DNA of 64,000 bases. It comes from Rhea pennata (taxonomy: Eukaryota; Chordata; Aves; Rheiformes; Rheidae). The position numbers and the translations under genes were made by a program. This document shows positions 14,101 through 26,822 of the stretch, one piece after another; positions within the stretch are counted from its first letter, which is position 1, and each line of letters opens with the position of its first letter. Under the pieces are notes generated by a model. The model made no database searches. It was not told the DNA's origin and saw nothing but the letters and a program-made list of their open reading frames with translations. The DNA is taken from assembly GCF_028389875.1 (NCBI RefSeq), contig NC_084666.1, positions 29,730,308 through 29,794,307 of the forward strand, written 5' to 3'.

Positions 14101-17100
14101 GTAAGGTAAGCAGGATTTGACCCAGCGCCATGAGTCCTGCAGATAGCATTGTCCTGTCAATTTTCACTCCGCACAGCAATGAAGCCAGATAAATGGCTTC
14201 CTGCCATATGGCATCACCTTTTTACAAGAGATCATGCGGACATTGCCACTGGCCTTTAGAAGCTTTGGAGGAAAGATCTCACTTAGCTTCACAAACTAAA
14301 ATTCTAATTTCTTTTAAATTTGCCATATAATATGAGTACTCTACTGAAATATATAATGATGTCATATGTAAGGGTACCAGTAAAAAGAATTGTGTGCGCT
14401 AGCTATGAGGTCAGTATCTTTAGCTCTCACCCTTTGCAGGATGGAGCTCTATATAAGATCTGTACGATTGCACTGGGTCATTATGGCCTCCTTCCATGAG
14501 GCATAATTCTGCAAATAGTAATTTAAGCTATTTGGAATGACCTCAGTGAGAACCAATACCAGCCTAGTTTTGAACAGCACCTTCCATTATAGTGTTTACA
14601 CCATCAAATGAACAAAATTTGTTCATAACAGTTTGCCCTGTTACAAAGATCTTCCTCGGTACTTTACACTCTGTTTTATCCATGGATTGGCTCTCTCATC
14701 TTCTGCTGCCCCTCAACTATAAATTAGCTAGCTGTGGTGTGCTTCATGATCATGTTACACCAGAAAAGCTAAGAGAAAATAAATAGAATGGTTTTTTTTT
14801 CAAACTTGACTCAAGAGAAGAGCAAATCTCTACAGAAAGCAATTTTTCCCTTTTATTTATGAAATAAAACCTTAGAGTCTCACTCCTCTGGGAGGGATTG
14901 CTTTATATTCTCACTGTATGTAAAATTTACCCTGCCAAGAAGCAGCTGATAAACTCAAATCTCTCTTCACAGCATGAGTTTCTTAATGTCTCTGCCTCAT
15001 TTGTTCATCAGCACTTTATGAGAAAATAAACAAAAACACTGTCTGTTTGCCCATTGTCATCAAGGGCATCTGAACACTTCCTGCCGGGAGAGGTAGTTGT
15101 ACCACCCCTGGAGCAGAGGCGATCACAGCTTTCTTCTGCCTCTGCGTTTACAATGGCCAATCTACAAAGCCAGAATCCCACGGAGCTTAATCAAAAACCA
15201 GAAGACACCCCAGGGTACATGTTATTGTCTAATAACACTAAGCAATGCACATTGTTAGTACTAGCATCAGGCTAGCATCAGCATTTCTGCATATTCGGGC
15301 ATTCCTTGGAGGTATCTTGCTGCTCTTACAAGACAGGAATTGTTATAAATGTAAAAAGTAGGCTATCACAATACTGCAATACACAATTTTTACTGAGGTA
15401 AAAATTGAAAATAGATCCTCAATGTTCACCTCTGCTAATAGTTTTCTCTCTCATCACTTTGGAAATAACATTTATATGGTCAGCCAATCAGTTGCTCCAT
15501 TGAACCAATACAACATCGCAGCAAAACATCCAAGTCATGGAGGGGAAGGATCACAGTGAAGATTAGGCTGAAACCCACAGGTTCCATCTGAAGTACACTA
15601 GCCAGTATTGTAATGCATTTTTAAAGAACAGTTCTGAGAAAGACTCAAAGTAGTCCTTTCTATCTGGTCTCTCAAACTAGGCAGCCTTGTATATGCAATT
15701 TTTACATGATCAATGTGCTGGATTTTTTCCCAAAGTGACTTCTTTTCTCCTTTAGTGCTTTTCTGCAGTATCTGGTATTCATCATCATTCTCTCTCACAT
15801 CCATATTTTTTTCTCTTTACTGGTCCATTCCAATGGTCCTTTGTTTGTTTGTTTTTAGCTTTTAAAAAGTTAAAGCTGGGTACATTTGGATTATTACAAG
15901 AAATGGGGCTCATTTTGCACTGCCCAGCGATTCTCCACTAAGCAGCCTTCTGTCTCAGGTGCTGCAGCGTGCAATCCAGTAGAGCCTCAGCTAGGCATTT
16001 TTCAAGGGTGACTCTGCAGCAATGTGACTCTTACTGGAGAGCAGTCATTTCCTATGAGTAGTTCCGCTGACCGTGAGTGCTTTGCTCACCCTAGTGCTCT
16101 CTGAAGAGATGGAGGAAACTGATTTGTATGAAAGACGGCTAGTAACACTCCTACAGTACAGGACAATCTTTGTATAAGGGGCAGTATAGAAAAGCTCCTG
16201 GCACGGAGAGACCTAAAGACCTCTGCATCTTACCTTTGCAACAATTAACTAATTAACAAGGGTAAGAGAGACCTAAGCAGAAGAGTCCTAGCCAGACCTG
16301 TACCAATTCTGCCATTTTTAACTGGTGAGTGTTGAGATGTGCATTAAGTTAATGTATTATCCCAGTACTCTGACACTGCAGGGTTCCTTCTTCTCTACAG
16401 TCACAGCATGAGAAGACAGATCATGCATTGGCCAACATTGTCACTGTCGGTCTCAAAGCTGTGCAGGCCACAGTATATACATACATTAGCAGATTAACAT
16501 GTTTCAGCCTCCCAGAACTGATGGGAAATCTGATGCTGAAAGCACTCTTCCCAGCAGACAGACCAGGTCAAAGCCATCTGTAGGAAAGGTCCTTTTTATT
16601 TTAAAGTCATTTCTAAAATGACGTTTTTAAAGGATTTTGCAGTCTGCTTCAGCAGGGAATTAGGAATCTTACACATTTTCAAATCCTCCTCTTTGAAAAT
16701 GTTGGGATGGATAGTCTGGTACCAAATGTTTTTAACAAGATATTTTTGCATTTCAACATTAACAAAAGTCCTTGAACTTTAAAATTCCTCCTGTTATCAC
16801 CTACTAACAGCAAAATTTGCATAAATACACACAGTAACACACATACACAGAGATAAATACTTACAGAGCAATAATAAAACTAACAAAAGCCAGGCATTGC
16901 TCAGTAATTTATGCTAGTTTGATTTCTTCTACTTTCACAGACCATTTTAAAAGGCAAATTCCCGTCAGATATTGGGGAGGGAGGGAAGGGAAGGAAATTC
17001 ATGACAGATTGTGCTGTGAATTCCTAAGCCTGAAGTTTTGTTTGTGATTTATCATTGCTAAGCCTTATCAACCACTGATTGAGTCTTTCCTCTCTCAGCC

Positions 17101-17884
17101 CTTGAGGGTGGCAGTCTCTGGTCTCCTGTGGTTCCCTCCCAATCGACCAGGTTCTCTAAATGCTAATCAGATGATACAGACCTTCTGTGATCTTGTGAAG
17201 GGCTCTATCAGCAGTTTGGTAGAAACACCATAATGTAAAAATGATACTCCCTTGTCATCTCCGATAGGTGTCTGCCAGGAAGTAAGACAGAAACACAACA
17301 TCAAATGGCTCCTCTATTGTCAGTTCCTATAGTTCTCTCTATGATGTGTCGAAATGTGGACACTTACCTAACGTGACTTGTTACAGAACTGAAGCTTCTG
17401 CAAAGAAAACAGATGTTTTATAACACTTCAGGGTTTTTTGCTAATTAAATTAAATTCAGGCTAAATCTACGCTGTTTTCATACGGGGTAAGGTTGGAGCC
17501 AAGGTCATAGCAACTTTAATTTTCTCCTGGAGGATACTGTAATTAGCTACAGCCAACAGGAACAGCAATTTCCCCATACGTAAGTAAGCAAGACAGCAGT
17601 GTTCCTATCACAGAAGTACACACCACAACAGCTACTCTCTGCAGCATAAACTCCCAACCTAAGAGCATAAGAGGAATTTTGCCTTTCCTCTTGTGGGGCA
17701 AAGCTCCTTGTGACAGGGATCCAGCTGGTACAGTGAGTGAGTGACAGATAGTGCACTTTCCAGGTAATCCCTGGAAAGGGATCAGGCTGAGTCACTGTGG
17801 TGCAAATTCCTGAAGTTTTAATAGAACTGGGTATGGTAACTATGGATCTGAAAAGTATTATCTCCCTTTCTAACACACAGAGAA
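5166..17884. other. AT-rich intergenic DNA, no gene seen
   Basis: I read this 12.7 kb on both strands and found no exon with family similarity, no tRNA-like fold and no long repeat I can name. Small simple tracts occur, for example an (ACAAA)-type tract at 5905-5934. A slightly GC-richer patch lies at about 11,530-12,350 with open frames on both strands (86 and 70 codons) but no recognisable product. Distal regulatory elements could be present and would need cross-species alignment. Confidence 0.5.
5905..5934. repeat. (CAAAA/CACAAA)n short tandem repeat
   Basis: About 30 bp built from irregular CAAAA and CACAAA units. It is a simple-sequence tract with no attached mobile element that I can recognise. 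Confidence 0.8.
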
Positions 17885-18075
17885 GCCCAGTATGTTCCAG
17901 GGCATTGTACTCAAGCCTGAAGCTTTGGAGAAGTAACTTTGTTCTCCAGTCACAGATTTCCCACATAATCTTGAGTGGATCATTTAGTGGAGAGACTCAG
18001 ACCACACAGTTTTTAATCCACCTTAGCTCACTAAGCCCCTGTATAGATGAAGGCAAGAGCTTATTGTAATTGCCT
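17885..18075 (+). repeat. Probable ancient MIR-like SINE
   Basis: The words 'agggcattgtactcaagcct', 'ccagtcacagatttcccac', 'taatcttgagtggatcattt' and 'cccctgtatagatgaaggca' follow the order of a MIR/CORE-SINE body: tRNA-like part, then 'tgtgaccttgggcaagtcactta', then 'cccatctgtaaaatgggaat'. The match is diverged and interrupted, so the call is moderate. Part of it is open as a 90-codon frame, which I regard as chance. Confidence 0.42.
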
Positions 18076-19029
18076 GGAAGGTAAATTTGGAACAGAAATG
18101 AAGGGACAGAGGGAGGGAAACATTCACGTCATATCACATATGCTGTTCCACATGCCATCTGCGTACCAGATTCAGATATTCCTTTCCCTCCTTCCCATTC
18201 CCACACAGCAACTCCCTCATCCCTGCTGACCAGTGGTGCAGCTTCAGAGCGCGGCTGCATGCACTCATACCCAGGAAACGATACAGGCTTGTGGCTGGGA
18301 GCTGTGTGCTCAATTGCCCCACAGCTCCCAGTCATGGGTGAGTGCTCAGACCAGTTTAACACCCACAGAATCAATATATGATAAAATTATGCTACACATA
18401 AGGTTATCCAAATGCTAGACACCACTTGTGTTTCCCATTAAGAGGAGCTATCACCCCTCTACCAGGTGCCCAGCTGCAGGAGAGGACTGTGCAATCTGTT
18501 CCTCTCCAGTCCCAGAAGAGGGGCTGATCCCAAATGTAAGCAAGCTGGATTGCTCTCTGGAGGCAACTGGGTTCCTGAGATAGTCAAGGCAGAGAGAAAG
18601 GCACCTTTTAAGAAGGATTAGATCTCCCCCAAGAGATCTTCAGAAGCACCTGCTTCTCTCAGCTGACCACGTAGGCAATGTAGGCACAAGCAGGATTGCC
18701 CATGTGGCTGTGTATCCCAAACTGAAACAAAAAAATGTCCAACTTCAACACTTGTATTAGGCCAGCAGGGATTCCACCTGTCCATCCACTAGCCCAGAAA
18801 CTGTCCGAACTCAGATTAAACTCATAGCGTGTACTTTCTGGAAAATAAACAAGGTCCCCATCCATATGGTCAAAAGGTAGGAGACACACTACTTCTCTGC
18901 CTGAGTTGGAGCACAACCTTCAGTTGGTTATTGCCTCTTTCCTGGAGCTTCCTGAACCACCCATCTACAACTGCCCATGCTTTCCCTGTCCTCTCCAGTC
19001 CAAAAACACTCTGTTCTCTTACTAAAGAA
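18076..19029. other. Intergenic DNA, no gene seen
   Basis: Several overlapping open frames of 60-85 codons on both strands reflect mid-range GC content. None shows a motif, a start context or splice sites that would support a gene. Confidence 0.5.
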
Positions 19030-19175
19030 AGCAAGCTTCAGCAGGAACTTGTAATACGCTGAAGGTCCTGGGTTCAAGCCCTAGTGGAACCAGGACCAGC
19101 AAATCTTTGGGAGGTTGGACTAGATAATCTCCAGAGGTCCCTTCCAACCTTACTAATTCTGTGTCTCCAGAACTG
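19030..19175 (+). repeat. tRNA-Ile-derived SINE with CR1-type 3' tail
   Basis: Positions 19,052-19,092 follow the 3' half of tRNA-Ile: anticodon-arm words 'taatacgctgaaggtc', a box B match (GGTTCAAGCC at 19,071-19,080) and an acceptor end resembling 'ggaacca'. A short linker leads into a CR1 3' end at 19,112-19,165 with 'gaggttggactagataatct', 'ccagaggtcccttccaacc' and a terminal 'attctgtg'. This tRNA-Ile head plus CR1 tail is the design of avian SINEs such as TguSINE1, mobilised by CR1 machinery. The 5' part of the tRNA head, with box A, looks deleted or worn, so the left end is approximate. An old CR1 tail beside a chance tRNA-like word is the alternative. Confidence 0.6.
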
Positions 19176-22100
19176 CTGCTAGAGTCCTTTTCAATAACCC
19201 TCTATAGCCCAAAGATGAAGCCATCTTTCTGAGAGTGCAGAATACTCCTCCAAAGAATACTGTTGTGAATGAACCGGCTTCAACAGGTCCTGCAGAAGCA
19301 GGACTGCAGGACAGTTAGAGTTGCCTGTAGCTCAGGGCACAGGGCATGCCATAGGAGAAGAGACCTGTTCTACCTGCAACAGGCAGAGAGAGGAACTGAA
19401 TACCAATTGCCCCTCCAAAGGCATATCTCAGCCAATGGTTACAAGGGAAATGTCTCTCCAGCCGGGTAATGCTAGTCTTTGACAGCATTTGTTTGAGGGA
19501 AAAACACAACCCACTTGACAATATGTCAGAAATACCCACTAATCAAGTTCATTAAATTTAAGATATCCAAAGAAAGGTTGTCTTCTAAAATAACTAAACA
19601 CAATGCATCTAGAAGATGTGTCTTACAAACACACAGACAGCCCCTAATCCCAGGCCATGAGGACTCCAATCTGTAATACCAGTATACAACAACATGCTGC
19701 AAATATGACAGTTTACAGAGCTAGTCTGCTACCTGGGCATAGCACTGTCCATCTACAGACCCTATTCAGATTTGCAGTTTATTTCTGCTTTTTTAGCTGT
19801 TTGCCCCTGAAATATCTCACTGGTAGACTAACATCAGCTATAGACCCAAGGTGAGAAAAATTGCTGAGGGAATCAGGGGCAGCACAGTGGCCTGAAGCTA
19901 CATGCAGACACCAGAGCACGCAGGAAAATACAGTACTGGATTGAGGTGTTTTTAAACTCACATTATTGCAGGGCTGCTTTGATTCATTAGTGGCAAAGCA
20001 ATTTCAGATATTAATTACTGGTGGCACTGCAGGGCCAAGTTCAGTTCCCTAAGCTTTATCCAGAAGTGTAGGAGACTATGGAGATACAACCTGATATGTT
20101 TATCTTTGCAAAGCACGCTTTCTGCTTCAGTCGTGTGCCAGATGTAGCCACAGCTGCAGGAAGTTGTTTATCTGCCCTTTTGACCTTTCAGAAGTGTTGG
20201 GCGATGGTAAAATCATGTTTTTATTGAGCATCTCTTCTCTTTAACTTAAAACTCTACTTTATCAGTTAAAATATATTTTAAATTCTATAAGGAAGCCAAG
20301 CTCTGATATTGCAGAGCTCTGTAACCCAATGATAACCTTTACACTGTGCTCACTGTAAGAGTTGATTATGGAAAGCTAGCTTGAAAATGTTCAGCTCTGT
20401 AAAATTTGGACTGTTTGAACACCTGTGGTATCTACTACTACTGGTGTCCTTTTTAAATCTCATGAGCCTGTATATTAATCTTTACAGCTCTACTTTTTGT
20501 TAAAACTTACCCTATCATATTAGATGTATTGTGACATTATACTTGAGCATAACAAAGATCAGAATTAACCTTTGGCAGCGTTTTCCAGGATTTGTACGGT
20601 TTGTAGGCACTCAATGGCCATGGAATTTCAATAAGAGGTGGACCCTAATTCTCCTAGGTCCATTTGCAAATTGTAATCTTTACAGTTTTTCTAACAAAAA
20701 AAAAGATACTGTGTGTTAGATAATTCTGCTGAAATAAATTTACAGCTGCAAATAACAGAGTAAGAGCATTTGTCAGTATAGCTAGATACTAATATACATT
20801 GATTGATCAACACTGTGGTGTAAGTGATAGTCCTGAGCATGGGAGAAAAAGGATTAAGCAAAATACAAGTGGTATGTATCCATCAACCTTATCACTCAGG
20901 AGAAAAAATAACAGTGTCATTAGCTAAGTTTCCAAAATAGCCCAGTTTCCTGCTTGAAAGTCAATCCTTCAGAAACAGGTTAAGCCTTCATTTTGTTATG
21001 ACATGTTGGTAAAGTCACAAGGGTGCCTTTGGTCTTTTTCTGTCAACATTAATGTGCTAAGTGAAAATCATTGTTCAAATGGAAAATACTTAGCTGGCTC
21101 ATAATACATTATAATCAAATCAACGTTCCTTTTTAATCAAACAGCAGTTGTATGACAGAAAGATTTGTTTATTAAAAAGAGTGAGTAAAAGAATCTGGTA
21201 ATGCTTAGTTTTCATTTTCTCCTTCTGCTTTTAATCACTTCATTTGAGCTGAATTAACATATAAATTCTAGTAATTGTTTATCTTGTGCATTCTTTGGAA
21301 TAAGCAATACAATTAGTAATAGTCTATTCACTTGAATATTAAATCTGCCAAACAACATTAAAATCAATGCACATTTATTAAGCCTGCTGGTGCTCTGTTC
21401 AGTTACCTACTTCTGTCTTAGCTGGTAACTTCCAGACATTCACAGTAGCTATGTTTAGACACATTTACTATGTGCTCATGACAAAACCAAAGAGCCATAG
21501 ATGTTTTAAAGCTTTGAGTTGATCCCCATAAAGAGGAGGCTGCTCTTGAAGGTTTGCACTGATGAGAGGTCAAATTTGAGAATTACATAATTCTTCATCA
21601 CAATCTCATTTGTTATGTCCCAGAGATAACCTGTTTACATTTGAATTTGGACCTGATTTTCTTTTAAGTTAATTTAGTGTTCTTGAAAGGGACCAGCTCC
21701 ACACTGTCAGGAAAAAATATTTAGCCACAGAGAAACGACAGCTCAGGTAGAAGCAGCTAAAATTCTCCACCTTCTCCTATTGAGGTGCCTCATTTCCCTA
21801 ATTGAGAGGCATCCTGATGAGCTTAAATGGGTAGGTCTGCCTCTACAATCATTTTAGCTTTGAAACATCCACCTAGGCTTTAGGAAAGGTACCTGTCAAG
21901 ATTAGCTGTAGTGGCAGTACTCTGGTGTGGACATTTGCAGCATGAAGTAAAACCCAAGAATTCATTTCACAGGGGACACCAAATAACCATTACGTGGTAA
22001 ATAACTCTCACTTGCCAATATTAGGAGGTCCGAGTCAACCTAGAGTTCAGTTCTGCATTCAAGATCTTCTGGTTCCTAAGTAGAAGGCAAATCTTTCTTT

Positions 22101-23882
22101 ATTTAGCTGAAAATTAGATGACTGAATTTATAGACTGCACATTTTCCAAAAATATTATATTGAGGCTATGCCTTATATGAGTCTTTATTCCCTATAATTC
22201 CCTTTTCTAAAGGCAAAAAAGCTCAACTTTAAGCAAAGAAACCCTCACAAAAAAATAAGCCTCAAAGTAGGCACATGACATAGCCTACTTCCTTGCAAAG
22301 ACAATAGAAATCCACTGACTTCACAAAATTAACCTCATACATTTTTAGTGCTATATGATGTTGACATGCACAACTTTAAAGGTTGAATTCAACTATCAGG
22401 CAATTAGGTGAATCAAAAGAGCACATTATGTCTTATTCAATTTTAACTGTAAGTGAGGAGTAATGGGGTGCTGGCTAATTATCATTTAAATACAAACTCT
22501 CTCTATAACAGGATGGAATTCTTAGAGTTCTTCATGGAATTCTTGTTCATATTATATAAGCTGAGTCGGAAGATTATATTACTTCTGTATCCATCACAGA
22601 TGAAATTACTGCCAGACCAGTGTGATTCATTCTGGTGCTCGCAATCAAAGACCAATTCTGCTCAATTGAAGGATATCCAAAGAACAGCTATTAAGCAAGT
22701 ATGTCTGACATGGAAAGACACAAGCAGATCTCAACCAAATTAACAAATAAGAACATGGATGATTTGATCACAGGTGTGTGCATTTGCGTTGAGTCTACAA
22801 GTTAGTTTTTTAAAAGGGTTCCTTAGAATGGGAGATCAAGGTATAATTGAGACTAGATATAAAGTGCAAATTCTTTACTTGTGAGGACAGGTTATCATTG
22901 GAACAATTTTCCAAATGATGTGGGAATTCTCCACCAATTAAAATTTCTAAGTTAAGAGTAAATGTCCTTTTATTTCCTAAAAGATATTCTAGTTCAAATA
23001 TGCAAAGAAATAATACATCTTTGTTGAGGAAGAAGCTGGTCACAAGGCTAGCTTTGCCACTTCATGGGAAATTAGAGTGATTTTAAAAGTACTCCATTCC
23101 AAAGTGGATTATTTAAGAAAAAAAATTACCTATGAAATACTGTTTCAGACCAATCAAAGCCTTTTGCTTTACTCAAATATAAACATCTCTTTCTCATTAA
23201 AATAATTTTAAATGAATACTATATAAGCAAAAAAGTAAAAAAGGAAACAGAAATGGTCTATTTTTTCCTAAATTAAATAGCATGGATGTATACATATTTT
23301 CACAACATATTACAATGAATCCAAAAAAGTACTCCTAAAAATACACCAGTGGTAAATTTCATCTAACTCTAGTTTCAAAAAATACAGTTTGAGCTCTCTG
23401 GGCTTACTGTTCCATTTTGTTACAAAACTCCAGTTGAGAGCAATGCAAATTGGGATGCTAAAAAAAACTCAGGACCGGATTCTATACACAGTTTCAACTC
23501 AGACATAAAACAACAGATGTGATATTTTATATGCAGCATCCCTAATGCTCAACAACTTCTGTAAACATGAATATTTTTTTTAAAAAATGAGTGTTCTGAT
23601 CTTTTTGTTGTTTTGCTTCATTAAGAAATAGTTTAAAAGTTGAACAAAGTCTTTTATGTCTCCTCCTGAGATTTATCTTTACATGTCTCTAAGGTCTATA
23701 TTTCTTTTGTTCACACCATAAATCTAGGTTCCAAGCCAGATATTTGTAATAAGTCTATAAAGAAAACAGAAGGAGGTGTGGTAAGTTTATCAGCTTGAAC
23801 CACACATTTAAGTTTCTGGTGTGCATAAAAATTCCAGACTTAAGTCTCTTGACTCTCCCTTCAAAAACATTTCCTGCATGGT

Positions 23883-23951
23883 TAAAAAAAAAAAAAAAAA
23901 AAGAGAGAGAGAGAGAGACAGGGAGAGAAAAAGAGAGAGAAAGAGAGAGAT
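23883..23951. repeat. (A)n(GA)n compound simple repeat
   Basis: A homopolymer of about 20 adenines runs directly into irregular GA repeats with CAGGGA and AAAGA interruptions. The short open frames read through it on both strands are low-complexity artefacts. Confidence 0.9.
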
Positions 23952-26750
23952 TTTGCACAGGAAAGAAACAAAATACAGTTCATTTTTTTTAAAGGTGCAA
24001 TGGCAGAGTTTGTCAGATCCTCAATAACTGCCTATTTCACTGAAGTTCTGCAGGTCCACCAGCTACGTCTCATTTCTTTAGCAGATAACATAGAGATAAA
24101 TAAGAAGCTATAGTATTTATCCATCGACATAGTACTTCTATGTGTGACAAACACAGAAGCAGCCTCTCCAACACACACACCATTCCAGCACTGGTAGTGG
24201 AAATTTGAATCATTCTTTTCCTACAGGCCTTGAACAACTTCAGGACTGTATATTCCATTAGGAGGTGAATTAGGCAGGACATTAAGCTAAAATGGTCAGG
24301 ACTGGGGTGAAATTTAAAAAACAGAAGTTAGATTTGTGTTTCCTCAAGTAGGCTGGATTTTCAGAAGAGCTCTTCATGCAGATTGGGAGCTGAATATCAC
24401 TAAAGATTTGGCCTTAACAGAAAATGCAGAATTTGAAGATTTCCATCTGACTCTGATCACTGAGCACCAGTAGGCAGAGGACAACTTACTCCTACAACTT
24501 ATTTTTCCAGGGGTAGTAAACATGCAAGGGCCATTGTCCCTGGGATTCCCAGATCCATCAGGCACTGACCACAGACAGAGGGATTTGATACGAGTATTAC
24601 AGGCTTCCCACAGATTGTTGTATTGCCATGTCAAAATACAGGAATGAATAAGTTACATGTTGGCCATTCAGTGAATTGTGACAATTCTTACACTGCTCAT
24701 GATAGCCAGACTTCTGACTATCGTGTTGATCGGACTAGTAAAGTCCTGGGCTTAGCTCTATGCCTATTCAGCAAAGCCACTTAAGCATGGGTTTAATCCT
24801 TTGCTGAACAGGGACAGGTTCCTGAAATAAGACCTACGTCAGCTGCAAGATAACTGAATCTGAAGAATCAGGGAAAGCCACTCTCTCATTCAGAGCTGCC
24901 ACATTCCACGTTCCATCCTGCTGACCCGCAGCGTTCGCACAGCTCACCAGGTCAGTCCACCAGTCACACACCCATTACAGGCAAAGCTCACTGCTTCTGT
25001 CTCCTTCCCTGACAGCCCTGTCAGGGAGAGCGGGAGACAAGGCCGCTTACCCCTTTGAAATGCTCTAAATGTCTAGGAATGCACCAGACGTCGTTATTCA
25101 CATATTGTCCTGTGCCCTTTCTACCCTGAATGTTTGCTTGGGCAAATCAGTGTAGAATACTTAGTGATCCTAGCATGGTAGTATTTCATTTCACCCTTCA
25201 TCATTCATTTCACATCCACTGGCTGCAGGATAAGAAAGTAAAAAACAAACCATTTACATACTGGTCCAAGTTGCTACCTTTTTCATCTCTCCTTTTTTTC
25301 TTCCTTTAACTACTTCAGGATTGGGAGTGATTTCAATAGGAACAGCATGCTGTATATAAGACAGAACACTGCTATTTATGCAAGGTTGAAAAGCACTGCG
25401 GCACAGAGTGACGAAAGATAGGACACTTTAAATGCTAAGGGTGCAACTCTGTCCTTAATTCACCTGTTTTGTCCTCTTTGCTTTTGCATGGCATGAGCTG
25501 TTGTGAGGTTCTCCAAGCTTTCTATAGTGCTGAGGCACCCAGCGAAGAGTATATTAGAACCACTGAATTGCCCTGTGCTGCTGACATGAAGGGCAGAGAT
25601 ATATGCAAGCAACACTTGCACTAACAGTGTTAGTCCTTTAGTTGCACTCATTTCAAGAGTTTTGAAGCCTGTCATTTTAAGACTTCACTATAACTGGCAG
25701 TATTATTATAGTGAAAAATCAGAATTCTGGAAAACACAGCCTGTATCTCCTCCTGAATAACAGTGCCAACCCTGAATGACGTTAACCTTTGTTTTGAGTC
25801 TGGACAATACGGATATTTATTAAATGCTGTCTTGAGCACTCTGATTGCTAAACGGCACACAATGAATTTGGCAAGTAAGACGAGTCATTAGCCAAAGCTG
25901 CTTTCAGAATCTGAACACAAAGGCTGAGATTATTAATTGTCAGAGACCCCACACGCCTCAGTCATATCTACTCTTTCATAATGGTTTATTTTTCTAGCCT
26001 CTAGTTCAGAGAGCAATGCAGTAGTTTACATTAGTGCAAATCTTTAGGTAAGGCCCTACAAGAACTTAACTTGCATATGACCTTTTATTTGTTTTTACCA
26101 CTTCTAAACTTTTTTATCATTTTGCCCAACTACACATATACATGAAGTGGATACTGACTTCCTTGCCTAACTATATAGCAAAGATCTCTTCTGGCCTCTC
26201 ACATGCATATCAAACCAAGCAGAATACTTCCCCTGGAAAAAGCTGCAGCACCTTTTAAAAGTGCATTCAAAAGGTGAGATTGGGCAGAACCACTAAATGT
26301 TGGCATGTCCCTGCTTCCTCAGCTGATGTGGCTCTAGTCTTTGTCCTTTTCCTTGGGAGTTATACACTGATTTCTCTTCCTCCTGATTCCCTGGGCTTTC
26401 TAAACGGTTTCTGCAAAGTGGGAGATGATAACAGACTTAAAAATCATGTAACTTGAGGTATTTAAAAGGATAGATGTAAATATATCCTAAAGATAGTAAT
26501 TCAAAGGCCCTGGGTAAATAGCCACTTACTTCCAAACAGCAAAAATACCATGGAAGAGGAACATAGCAGTGTAAACTGTCTGACTCCACTGATTTAGCTG
26601 CTATTGTTTTATACCAGTTGATGATTTGCCTCTTAATTCTGTGCCCGTATCTCAAGAGCTAGTCCTGTGCCATTATGCATATGCCAAATCTAGTAGGTAA
26701 GAAAAGCTAAACTCTGCTACCTAAAAATCACCATAGAGAATTTTATCAGT

Positions 26751-26822
26751 GATTAGTTGCATCTTAATGAGCATCTTAATGTGCATCTTAGTTGCATCAT
26801 GATTAGTTGCATCTTAACATGC
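26751..26822. repeat. Short degenerate direct repeats (GCATCTTAA type)
   Basis: The 17-mer GATTAGTTGCATCTTAA occurs at 26,751 and again, exactly, at 26,801. Between them are further partial copies (GCATCTTAAT, GCATCTTAGTTGCATC). This is a local tandem duplication with a 50-bp period and decayed sub-repeats. Confidence 0.8.

Noticed and set aside
19052-19092. A functional tRNA gene
   Set aside because: Only the 3' half of a tRNA-Ile-like sequence is present, and it is followed by a CR1 tail; there is no intact box A or clover-leaf.
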